From positions 1 through 7,771 of the forward strand of contig JAEDNC010000041.1 in assembly GCA_016302705.1 (NCBI GenBank): a stretch of 7,771 nucleotides of DNA, in the 5' to 3' direction. The notes under the pieces were generated by a model that saw only the letters and a program-made list of their open reading frames with translations, was not told the origin of the DNA and did no database searches. Origin of the DNA: Bacilli bacterium. GTDB taxonomy: Bacteria > Bacillota_I > Bacilli_A > RFN20 > CAG-826. Every line of letters starts with the position of its first letter. Positions within the stretch are counted from its first letter, which is position 1. Shown here piece by piece: positions 1 to 6,588 of the stretch. A program made the position numbers and the translations under genes.

Positions 1-1286
1 CTTGCGAGTTCAACAATCTCACCATAATACATAACAGCGATTCTATCGCAGAAATACTTAACAACTGATAAGTCATGAGCGATAAAGAGAATTGTTAATC
101 CCATCTCTTCTTTTAAGTCATTAAGTAAGTTAATGATTTGGGCTCTAATAGAGACATCAAGAGCGGAAATAGGTTCATCACAAATCAAGAATTGTGGATT
201 CATGATTAACGCTCTAGCGATGCCGATACGTTGACGTTGTCCACCAGAGAATTCGTGTGGATAACGTGAGGCATATTCTGGAAGAAGTCCAACCTTAACA
301 AGAACTTCTTTAACTTTTTGAGAGTTCTTATAACGGTTATATTGTCCTTGAATGTGAAGACCTTCTTGAATAATGTCTTCAACAGTCATACGTGGATCGA
401 GAGAATCAACTGGATCTTGGAAGATCATTTGCATCTTGCTCATGAGTTTATGATCAACGTGTTTATTATCATATTTAATTTGAGCAATCGCTTCGATTTG
501 TTCTCTTTCAACCTTGTCGATGTTATCTCTAATCGCATCTCTTTCAGAAGCGTATTTTGTTCGAATTTCTTCGATTTGTTTTTTCACTTCTTCACTTGGT
601 TCGACTTTCTTAGAAGCTTTGAATTCCGCTTTTAACGTCTTGAGTTCTTCGTTTAATTTTTCAAGTTTAACTCTACGGACTTCAGCTTCAGAAGAATATT
701 CACAATTGATTTCTTCAATCTTGTCAGCCTTTTCGTTTTCATCGTCAATATTGGATTCGTATTGTTTCATACGGTCCTTATATTCTGATTTAAGAGCGAG
801 CATTTCTTGCTCAATCTTACTGACTTCTGAATTGATTTCTTCAATCTTTGCAACCAAACCAGTGGTGTCCATTAATTTATTAATTTCATCTTTTTCTAAT
901 TTACGAAGTTCTTGAATCTTTTTACGACCACGGATTTTCGTCCATTTGATTTCTTTTTCGTTCCATCTGCTACCTGCAGAAGTTCTTCTACCTTCAAAAT
1001 ATACAGAACCAGAAGTAATGTTATAAAGTCTAATTAAGCTACGACCAGTTGTGGTTTTACCACATCCTGATTCACCAACTAAGCCAAAGCATTCTCCTTT
1101 TTTGATATCGAAGGAAACATCGTGAACCGCTTTTGTTTTAAAAGCACTTCTACCATGTCCAAATTTAAAGAATTGTTTTAAGTGACGGACTGAAAGTTCA
1201 ATTCCATCATCCACTAATTCTTGTCTAAAAGAAGGTTTTCTAGGTTTGAATCTCGCTTGAATGCGATACACTAATGATTTAATCAT
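1..1286 (-). CDS. oppF: Oligopeptide ABC transporter ATPase OppF, 3' end beyond window, with coiled-coil insertion
   Basis: This gene is open to the window edge: 428 whole codons plus two bases are visible and no stop is reached. It encodes one of the two ATPases that power the Opp peptide importer at the inner face of the membrane. Visible motifs are Walker A GESGCGKTT (residues 71-79), Q-loop MIFQDP (287-292), signature FSGGQRQR (346-353), Walker B FLICDEP (366-372, catalytic Glu371), D-loop SALD (374-377) and switch His404 in FIAHD. Residues 1-28 form a basic N-terminal extension before the ATPase fold. Residues about 102-283 are a charged Lys/Glu-rich predicted coiled coil, roughly 160 residues longer than an ordinary OppF at this point. 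The ATG at 1286 is fixed by an AAAGGAGG site 8 nt upstream and lies inside the end of oppD (8-nt overlap). From family length, perhaps 75-100 residues, including the usual C-terminal tail, lie outside the window. OppF rather than OppD is chosen from gene order and the SGGQRQRIGIARAL motif. Family assignment is sure; peptide specificity is not readable. Confidence 0.95.
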   Translation of the reverse strand, partial: MIKSLVYRIQARFKPRKPSFRQELVDDGIELSVRHLKQFFKFGHGRSAFKTKAVHDVSFDIKKGECFGLVGESGCGKTTTGRSLIRLYNITSGSVYFEGRRTSAGSRWNEKEIKWTKIRGRKKIQELRKLEKDEINKLMDTTGLVAKIEEINSEVSKIEQEMLALKSEYKDRMKQYESNIDDENEKADKIEEINCEYSSEAEVRRVKLEKLNEELKTLKAEFKASKKVEPSEEVKKQIEEIRTKYASERDAIRDNIDKVEREQIEAIAQIKYDNKHVDHKLMSKMQMIFQDPVDSLDPRMTVEDIIQEGLHIQGQYNRYKNSQKVKEVLVKVGLLPEYASRYPHEFSGGQRQRIGIARALIMNPQFLICDEPISALDVSIRAQIINLLNDLKEEMGLTILFIAHDLSVVKYFCDRIAVMYYGEIVELA

Positions 1287-3072
1287 TGACCTTGCCTCCT
1301 TTCGCTGCTTTTAAAGAATTTTCAATACGTGTTTTAACGATTTTTGGCATCTCCACTTTTGGTGCTCTTGGATCAAGCAACCAAGTAGCAGCGTAGTGAG
1401 TGTCGCTAATCTTAAATAGAGGTGGTTCTTTCTTAAAGTCGATAGCCATCGCATATTTAGAACGTAATGCGAATGCATCTCCAACAGGAGGATAAATCAT
1501 ATTTGGTGGAGTACCAGGAATAGCCTCGAGTTTTTCTTTGGAGTTGATATCTGGAATAGAAGATAATAAGGCCCAGGTATATGGATGTCTTGGGTCATAG
1601 AAGATATCATCTTCAGTACCATATTCAACAATCTTACCCGCATACATAACTGCGACTCTATCGGCCATGTTAGCAACAACACCTAAGTCGTGGGTAATAA
1701 AGATACAGGAGATGTTTCTCTCTCTTTTTAATCTATTGATTAATTCAAGAATTTGAGCTTGGATAGTTACGTCTAATGCAGTTGTTGGTTCATCACAAAT
1801 AAGAATGTCTGGATCAGCGGTTAAAGCAATCGCAATAACGATTCTTTGTCTCATACCACCAGAAAATTCAAATGGATATTGATTGTATCTCTTTTCTGGA
1901 TTAGAAATACCAACTTCTGACATAATCTTTAACGCTCTTGCTTTAGCTTCAGCTTTAGTGATTTTAATTGAAGAAACATATCTACTCTTTTCTTCTGCTA
2001 AGAGTTTCTTACATTCTTCAGGATTATCAGCGTGTTCCGCTCTAATCTTTTCACAATTTGCTAAATATTTTTCTTTTAAGTCGTTAGCGTATTTCTTTAC
2101 TTCTGCTTTTGCTTCTTTACTCTTAATAGTAAAAGCAGCTTTAGTTTCTTTAATAACTGGAAGATATTTTTCTTTTAACGCTTTTCTTGAATCGGTGTTA
2201 GAAGCATCAACTTCCGCAATAAGAGCAACATATTTGTCTTTAATAGCGTTAATTTTATTAGGAACTTCTGCTCTAATAGCAGCGATTTCTTTATTAATTA
2301 CTGCCTTATCTTTAGCGTTTTGTTCTTTTAAAGCAGCAAGATCTTCAGTCATCTTGGCTTTGATCTCTTCTTTACGAGCGTTAATTTCATTAACACGGAC
2401 TTCATCTTTGTTTTCGCCCATAGCGAGAAGTTCTTCATCTAATGCTTTAATCTCTTCTTTAGCGGTTTCTTTGACATGTAAAACTTTGCCATTATATTCA
2501 AGAGATAAAGTATAGAGTTTGCCGCTACGAGTCATAAATGGTTCGTTTCTTGCGGATTCGATTTCTTTTTTCTTTTCACTCTTAAGGAATTTAATTCTTT
2601 CCTTACGATTGTTAAGCGCCATCTTATACTCTGTTTGAGCGTTCTTATAGGCGACGAGTTCAGTAGCAACTAAATCTTCATATTTCTTCTTTAGTCTAGA
2701 AGAATTGATGAGCATTGCTTCTGTAATTTGTTTTCCAATTCTAACAATTGGGTTTAAGGAAGAAAGAGGATCTTGGAAAATCATTCCAATCTTGTGTCCT
2801 CTAATGCGGTGGAATTCATCTTCACTAACTTTGGTGAGGTCTTCACCTTCATACATGATTGATCCACCCATGATACGACCATTCGCGGATAAAATACCCA
2901 TAATGGTCTTACTAGTAACGGATTTACCACTACCAGATTCACCAACAATACATAAAGTTTCACCTTTATATAAGTCGAAGGAAACTCCTCTAACAGCTTG
3001 GACATAACCGTGGTCTGTGGAGAAGTTGACTCTAAGGTCTTTAACAGACAAAACAATTTCTTTATTTTCCAT
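1279..3072 (-). CDS. oppD: Oligopeptide ABC transporter ATPase OppD with large coiled-coil insertion
   Basis: This 597-residue protein is the ATPase partner of OppF; an ordinary OppD has about 330-360 residues. Core motifs are intact: Walker A GESGSGKS (44-51), Q-loop MIFQDP (97-102), signature FSGGMRQR (403-410), Walker B ILICDEP (423-429, catalytic Glu428), D-loop ALD (432-434) and switch His461. The C-terminal oligopeptide-transporter tail (HPYTW at 496-500, then IPGTPP at 518-523) is present. Its four usual iron-sulfur cysteines are replaced by Asp532, Ser538, Asp545 and Thr563, as I recall for streptococcal AmiE. Residues about 125-375 are a Lys/Glu/Ala-rich predicted coiled coil inserted in the helical subdomain between Q-loop and signature; this accounts for the extra length. 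The motif [IL]K[DE]KY[VL] recurs in it at 277, 299 and 332. The ATG overlaps the oppC stop by one base (TAATG), and an AAAGGAG site lies 10 nt upstream. Transport role is confident; the role of the insertion is unknown. Confidence 0.96.
   Translation of the reverse strand: MENKEIVLSVKDLRVNFSTDHGYVQAVRGVSFDLYKGETLCIVGESGSGKSVTSKTIMGILSANGRIMGGSIMYEGEDLTKVSEDEFHRIRGHKIGMIFQDPLSSLNPIVRIGKQITEAMLINSSRLKKKYEDLVATELVAYKNAQTEYKMALNNRKERIKFLKSEKKKEIESARNEPFMTRSGKLYTLSLEYNGKVLHVKETAKEEIKALDEELLAMGENKDEVRVNEINARKEEIKAKMTEDLAALKEQNAKDKAVINKEIAAIRAEVPNKINAIKDKYVALIAEVDASNTDSRKALKEKYLPVIKETKAAFTIKSKEAKAEVKKYANDLKEKYLANCEKIRAEHADNPEECKKLLAEEKSRYVSSIKITKAEAKARALKIMSEVGISNPEKRYNQYPFEFSGGMRQRIVIAIALTADPDILICDEPTTALDVTIQAQILELINRLKRERNISCIFITHDLGVVANMADRVAVMYAGKIVEYGTEDDIFYDPRHPYTWALLSSIPDINSKEKLEAIPGTPPNMIYPPVGDAFALRSKYAMAIDFKKEPPLFKISDTHYAATWLLDPRAPKVEMPKIVKTRIENSLKAAKGGKVND
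1295..1302 (-). promoter_or_regulatory. Ribosome binding site of oppF
   Basis: The minus strand reads AAAGGAGG, a near-perfect Shine-Dalgarno sequence, 8 nt before the ATG at 1286. It lies inside the last codons of oppD. It decides the oppF start and implies translational coupling to oppD. Confidence 0.9.
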
Positions 3073-5309
3073 TATTGGTCTTCTCCTTTCAAACTTGGGT
3101 TAATCGCATCACGTAAACCATTACCGAATAAGTTAAATGAAATCATCACCAAGGCAATGACCGCGGCTGGGAATAATAATAAGTATGGATAGGTAAGTAA
3201 TTCAACTTGGTTATTGGAAAGAATAACACCAAGAGAACTCATTCCTTTGAAGCCAAGTCCTAAATAAGAAATAGTAGCTTCAGAGAAGATAACACTTGGA
3301 ATCATTAAAACCGCGCCAGTAATAATAGTACCCATCGCGTTAGGTAAGATATGTTTAAGAATAAGTCTTCCATCACTTGCACCTAAAGTACGTGAAGCAA
3401 GAACATATTCTCTTCCTCTAAATCTATAGAACTGTGTTCTAGTTGTGCTGGCAGTTCCAATCCAACCAGTCAAACATAAGGCGATTGCGAATGTACCAAA
3501 GTTTTGGCCAGCGTGGAGAATGACAATAGTCATTAAGACAATCCAAGGGATGCCGTGGAGAATATCAGTGATACGTTCCATGACTAAGTCAACTGTACCA
3601 CCGAAATAACCAGAGATAGAGCCCCATAATAATCCGAATACGAAACAGACCACAAAGGTAATAACACCTAAGATTAAGGAGTTCTTTAAGCCATCAAAGA
3701 CATATGTAAACATATCTCTTCCAGTTTTATCAGTACCAAATAAGAAAGACGGCATTTTATCATAACCAAGGTAACGATAATAAGTAACGTTACAATAGGC
3801 AATAAATGATTCTGAAGAAGCAACATAAACGATGTCGCTTGCTTTTAATTGCCAATCATCTGATTCAGTGACTGGGCAAGCATCACTCTTAATTTCAAAA
3901 TAGAAAGTTGATTCATCAACTACTTCTTTTCCAGCAACTGTCTTAAAGTCAACATTATAATCAATCCAGCCTTTTCTATAATATTCTTCAAATTTTGATT
4001 CTGGGACTGGATAATGTTCCACTAATCCTAATGAGCCAGCGTAAGAATCATAAGTAAATGAAGCGAAAGCACAAACACCCATGTGTACAGCTTTTGTGTA
4101 TTTGATTAAGGTTTCAACAGACCAGAATCCAGTGTTGACATATTCTTTAGAAGAAACTTTAATTTTGGAGTTTCTTGTATTGAAATTCATTGCATCATCA
4201 AAGGAAATGCCTGGGATGTTAGCACGGTAAACATTACCGCCAATTGTTTCAGAGAAGATATCACCTTCAAAATAAGCTTTCTCGTTTTTGGAAGGTGTTC
4301 CAGTAGCTTTGATAACTAAATTTTTCACTAATGAACAGACAGATTTATCTGCTCCAGTTCCTTCTACTCCCTCAACAACAATTGAGAAATAGAAGTTTGT
4401 GAATTTAGTTTCAGAAGTATGAGCTTTAATAACATCACTAATAACGATTGGATCAGTATCTGTCGCGTTAATTAATGTTGAACCAACGTTATGAATGACC
4501 TTTTTATCGACTAATTGAATTGTTTGATAATCAGTCTCACTAATATCTTCGTCAATATAATTGAATAAAAGAGTTGTAGTTCCTAATTCGAAGTTTTCTG
4601 GAATAACATGCTCTGGCAATTCTTTTGGAGCAGATTCATCAGCTTCGTAATAGGCCATAATCTTTTCTTCGTTAACTGTTTCAAAGTTGGTAAGAGTTAA
4701 TGTTGTATGAGTTAAATCGAGTTCAGGAATAAAGTTGGTATCTTGACTAACGACACTATCTAATCTAGCAGAGCTTAAACCATATCCACTATAATAACCA
4801 ATTCTTGCATAACCGCCTTTACCGTATTCAGTAATGTCTGTTGTAAATTCAAAATCACCAACTTGGTAATTAGAAATACCAGATTTCTTATAATATGTTG
4901 GGTTTGGCCACCAGTCTTCTTTGTTATCACCTTTAGAGGTATCGACTGGAATATGTGTTTTTTGGACTGTTCCATCCCAGAATCCTGTTCCACCATCGAA
5001 GAGTTTTGGTTGTAAATAGTTAAACGCAATATCTCCAGCGCCAGTAGAAACATCATGTGGGGAGAAAATTGGAACGACGATTGATAAGAGAATGAGGAAA
5101 CCTAAGATATAGGCTGCGACAACTGAGCTCTTATTTTTAGAGAATCTCTTAAGAGAGTCTTTGAAGAACGTTGTTGGCTTTGTTTGGAATCTTTGCTCAT
5201 GGATTTCTTTGTCCGCTTGTTGGAGGACAAAATCTTCTTGTTTGATTTCTGGATCTTGAGCAGCTTCAGGAAGATTGACTAAATCGAAATCATTATTTTT
5301 CTTCGCCAT
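3072..5309 (-). CDS. oppC: Oligopeptide ABC transporter permease OppC with very large extracytoplasmic domain
   Basis: This 745-residue protein is the second channel subunit; ordinary OppC has about 300-350 residues. Residues 1-60 are cytoplasmic, ending in the TKPTTFFKDSLKRFSKNKSS segment typical of OppC N-termini. Membrane helix 1 is about 62-83. Then come NYLQPK (97-102), about 415 inserted residues (103-518), and the family motif FGTDKTGRD (524-532). The remaining helices lie at about 544-569, 585-604, 605-620, 658-675 and 708-730. The cytoplasmic EAA loop that docks on the ATPases (about 634-657, from EYVLASRTLGASDGRL to HILPN) is intact. The inserted domain should face outside the cell. 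It looks beta-rich, with many Thr, Tyr, Asp and Asn, and has cysteines at 325, 413, 478 and 506 that could form disulfides. I do not recognise its fold. The gene starts 2 nt after the oppB stop, with only a modest purine-rich site (GGGAGAGAAG) in the oppB end, so coupling with oppB is likely. No frameshift or fusion junction is visible. Confidence 0.95.
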   Translation of the reverse strand: MAKKNNDFDLVNLPEAAQDPEIKQEDFVLQQADKEIHEQRFQTKPTTFFKDSLKRFSKNKSSVVAAYILGFLILLSIVVPIFSPHDVSTGAGDIAFNYLQPKLFDGGTGFWDGTVQKTHIPVDTSKGDNKEDWWPNPTYYKKSGISNYQVGDFEFTTDITEYGKGGYARIGYYSGYGLSSARLDSVVSQDTNFIPELDLTHTTLTLTNFETVNEEKIMAYYEADESAPKELPEHVIPENFELGTTTLLFNYIDEDISETDYQTIQLVDKKVIHNVGSTLINATDTDPIVISDVIKAHTSETKFTNFYFSIVVEGVEGTGADKSVCSLVKNLVIKATGTPSKNEKAYFEGDIFSETIGGNVYRANIPGISFDDAMNFNTRNSKIKVSSKEYVNTGFWSVETLIKYTKAVHMGVCAFASFTYDSYAGSLGLVEHYPVPESKFEEYYRKGWIDYNVDFKTVAGKEVVDESTFYFEIKSDACPVTESDDWQLKASDIVYVASSESFIAYCNVTYYRYLGYDKMPSFLFGTDKTGRDMFTYVFDGLKNSLILGVITFVVCFVFGLLWGSISGYFGGTVDLVMERITDILHGIPWIVLMTIVILHAGQNFGTFAIALCLTGWIGTASTTRTQFYRFRGREYVLASRTLGASDGRLILKHILPNAMGTIITGAVLMIPSVIFSEATISYLGLGFKGMSSLGVILSNNQVELLTYPYLLLFPAAVIALVMISFNLFGNGLRDAINPSLKGEDQ
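3083..3089 (-). promoter_or_regulatory. Ribosome binding site of oppD
   Basis: The minus strand reads AAAGGAG, 10 nt before the oppD ATG at 3072. It is embedded in the final Lys-Gly-Glu codons of oppC. With the TAATG stop/start overlap it supports coupled translation. Confidence 0.85.
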
Positions 5310-5311
5310 AA

Positions 5312-6352
5312 TTATTTCTTCTCTCCCATTCTGATACGAGGATCAATGAAACCATAAGACAAGTCAAGAACGATACCGGCAAGTAAGCCAACAGTTGTAA
5401 AGATTGCCATATCGACCATTAAGACATTGTAGTCTTTTTCGTTAATTGCACGAATGTATAAGTCTCCAATGCCTGGAATGCCATATAGCTTTTCAAGAAT
5501 CATAGAACCACCAAAGATTCCGATGAATTCCGCTAAGATAGATGGAAGAATTGGGACGAATGCATTTTTAAGTGCGTGTCTAGTAATAGCTTGATTTTTG
5601 GTTAAACCTTTTGTACGAGCAAGTAATAAGTATTCGGAAGACATAACTTCACATAACTCTGCTCTAACGAAACGGGTATAGCCACAAATAGAGCCAAATG
5701 ATAATGATAATACAGGGATAAAGAACGCTAACACTTTCGTCGACATTGGTTCAGAAGGTGTTGGCCAAATGGAAGGTAAGATATGTGCTTGATAGCAAAG
5801 GAGATAAATAAGGAAAGAAATAACGACGAATGATGGGATGGAAATGAAAATCATGACCGCTGTTGAAATGAAGTGGTCAATCCATGTGTTTTTCTTAAGA
5901 CCTGCTAAAATACCTAATCCAATTCCGAGTGGAACAGAGAAGATAACTGAGAAGACGTTAATAACCAAAGAAGTTGGTAACCTCTCCGCGATGATATCAA
6001 TAGCAGATGCATTTGGTTGGATGGTAACTGATGTACCCCAATCCCATTTTGTAACGATATTTCCTAGCCAGTTCCAATATTGCTCAAGTAATGGTCTCTC
6101 ATAGAAATAATATTCTTGCTCAAGAGTTGAGATATGAGCTAATAACTTACCATATCCTGCAGTTGGTTCCTCAAAATAAACAACATATCCGAGATAGTAT
6201 TGTTTCATGAAAAAAGCGAACTTGACGTTCTCTTTTGAACCAAATGTGGTATCAGTAATACCTAAGGATTTAACTAGGAAGAATGTTAATGTAAGAATAA
6301 TGAAGGCAGTGATTAAGGCCAAGATTATTCTCTTGATTGAATACTTTAACAT
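5312..6352 (-). CDS. oppB: Oligopeptide ABC transporter permease OppB
   Basis: This 346-residue integral membrane protein is the first channel subunit of the Opp peptide importer. Membrane helix 1 is about residues 8-28. A soluble segment follows to about 125 and contains the conserved RPLLEQYWNWLG block (86-97) and WDWGTS (103-108), the counterpart of the usual GDLGxS. Further helices lie near 127-150, 163-187, 207-225, 268-285 and 313-334. The EAA docking loop is EYLLLARTKGLTKNQAITRH (240-259), and the C-terminus has the family FIDPRIR ending (335-341). The segment between helix 1 and WDWG is about 25-30 residues longer than in many OppB proteins, and the common PGDP motif after helix 1 is absent. 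That is a mild change compared with the other subunits. It is the first gene of the operon, with an AAAGGGG site 8 nt upstream of the ATG and a promoter about 50 nt upstream. OppB rather than DppB is chosen from context only; the two families are close. Confidence 0.95.
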   Translation of the reverse strand: MLKYSIKRIILALITAFIILTLTFFLVKSLGITDTTFGSKENVKFAFFMKQYYLGYVVYFEEPTAGYGKLLAHISTLEQEYYFYERPLLEQYWNWLGNIVTKWDWGTSVTIQPNASAIDIIAERLPTSLVINVFSVIFSVPLGIGLGILAGLKKNTWIDHFISTAVMIFISIPSFVVISFLIYLLCYQAHILPSIWPTPSEPMSTKVLAFFIPVLSLSFGSICGYTRFVRAELCEVMSSEYLLLARTKGLTKNQAITRHALKNAFVPILPSILAEFIGIFGGSMILEKLYGIPGIGDLYIRAINEKDYNVLMVDMAIFTTVGLLAGIVLDLSYGFIDPRIRMGEKK

Positions 6353-6360
6353 TTTCCTTA

Positions 6361-6367
6361 CCCCTTT
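6361..6367 (-). promoter_or_regulatory. Ribosome binding site of oppB
   Basis: The minus strand reads AAAGGGG, 8 nt before the ATG at 6352. A second purine run (AAGGAAA) directly abuts the ATG but is too close to serve. This supports the chosen start, which also begins at a natural membrane-helix N-terminus (MLKYSIKRI). Confidence 0.75.
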
Positions 6368-6369
6368 CC

Positions 6370-6389
6370 ATTTGTTTATTAAAACAAAT
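6370..6389 (-). promoter_or_regulatory. AT-rich hairpin in the opp leader
   Basis: ATTTGTTT (6370-6377) and AAACAAAT (6382-6389) are perfect 8-bp inverted arms around a 4-nt loop. The structure lies between the predicted transcription start (about 6394) and the oppB ribosome binding site, ending 3 nt from it. It has only one G-C pair and is therefore weak. It could affect mRNA stability or ribosome access, but in DNA this AT-rich it may be chance. Confidence 0.35.
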
Positions 6390-6400
6390 TAAGTTTTTGT

Positions 6401-6429
6401 ATTGTATACCAAATACCATCTTAATTCAA
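6401..6429 (-). promoter_or_regulatory. Predicted sigma-A-type promoter of the opp operon
   Basis: On the minus strand the -35 box is TTGAAT (6429-6424) and the -10 box is TACAAT (6406-6401), separated by exactly 17 nt. Each box differs from consensus at a position or two. A start near 6394 would leave a leader of about 40 nt to the oppB ATG. It is the best promoter match in the gap and lies after the terminator of the upstream gene, so opp is likely transcribed independently of the lipoprotein gene. Confidence 0.7.
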
Positions 6430-6432
6430 GGG

Positions 6433-6449
6433 TTGCATTATTTATGCAA
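6433..6449. repeat. Perfect inverted repeat upstream of the opp promoter, possible operator
   Basis: TTGCAT, a 5-nt spacer and ATGCAA form a perfect palindrome with 6-bp arms. It begins 4 bp upstream of the predicted -35 box, centred near -47 from the predicted start. The position suits a regulator that binds as a dimer. I cannot name a regulator for this site, and it does not look like a CodY box. An unrelated chance palindrome is possible. Confidence 0.45.
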
Positions 6450-6536
6450 TTAAGACAATAGGCTATTATTTAGCAATTTTCTTACTCTATTTGTTCAATT
6501 TCGATATAAGAAAGCCATTATTTTATATTTATGGAC

Positions 6537-6567
6537 AAAAAAACTAGAGGTCATGAACCCCTAGTTT
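6537..6567 (-). terminator. Rho-independent terminator after the lipoprotein gene
   Basis: The minus-strand transcript forms a 10-bp stem, AAACUAGGGG with CCUCUAGUUU, around the loop UUCAUGA. It includes one G-U wobble and runs into a seven-U tract (6543-6537). It starts 21 nt after the stop codon of the lipoprotein gene. The wobble becomes an A-C mismatch on the other strand, so the element is better formed for minus-strand transcripts. It separates the lipoprotein gene from opp. Confidence 0.85.
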
Positions 6568-6588
6568 ATTTTTTATATTTCCACTTAA

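Noticed and set aside
400..430. DNA similarity to 2765-2790 (around the IFQDP codons), as a possible direct repeat
   Set aside because: It is explained by the conserved Q-loop of the two homologous ATPases.
514..915. A 133-codon plus-strand open frame opposite the OppF insertion, with an overlapping 105-codon frame at 318-635
   Set aside because: These show the same antisense effect. The Ser/Phe/Leu-rich products have no domain, and the minus strand reads through as OppF with intact motifs on both sides.
1883..2515. A 210-codon open frame on the plus strand opposite the OppD insertion
   Set aside because: It is the antisense shadow of Lys/Glu/Ala-rich coding sequence, whose codons rarely give stops on the other strand. 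Its product is low-complexity Ser/Ala/Leu, and the minus-strand frame is clearly OppD.
1948..2700. The OppD insertion as a separate gene, intein or inserted mobile element
   Set aside because: There is no start or ribosome binding site, no intein splice-site residues or nuclease motifs, and no terminal or direct repeats at its borders. The reading frame is continuous and the composition matches the neighbours.
6457..6467. Short palindrome AATAGGCTATT in the intergenic region
   Set aside because: Its arms are only 5 bp, there is no promoter at a suitable distance, and it is expected by chance in AT-rich DNA.
6471..6504. A second promoter (TTGAAC with a TAAATA-like box) upstream of opp
   Set aside because: The spacing is about 20 nt and the -10 match is poor, so the promoter at 6401-6429 is much better.
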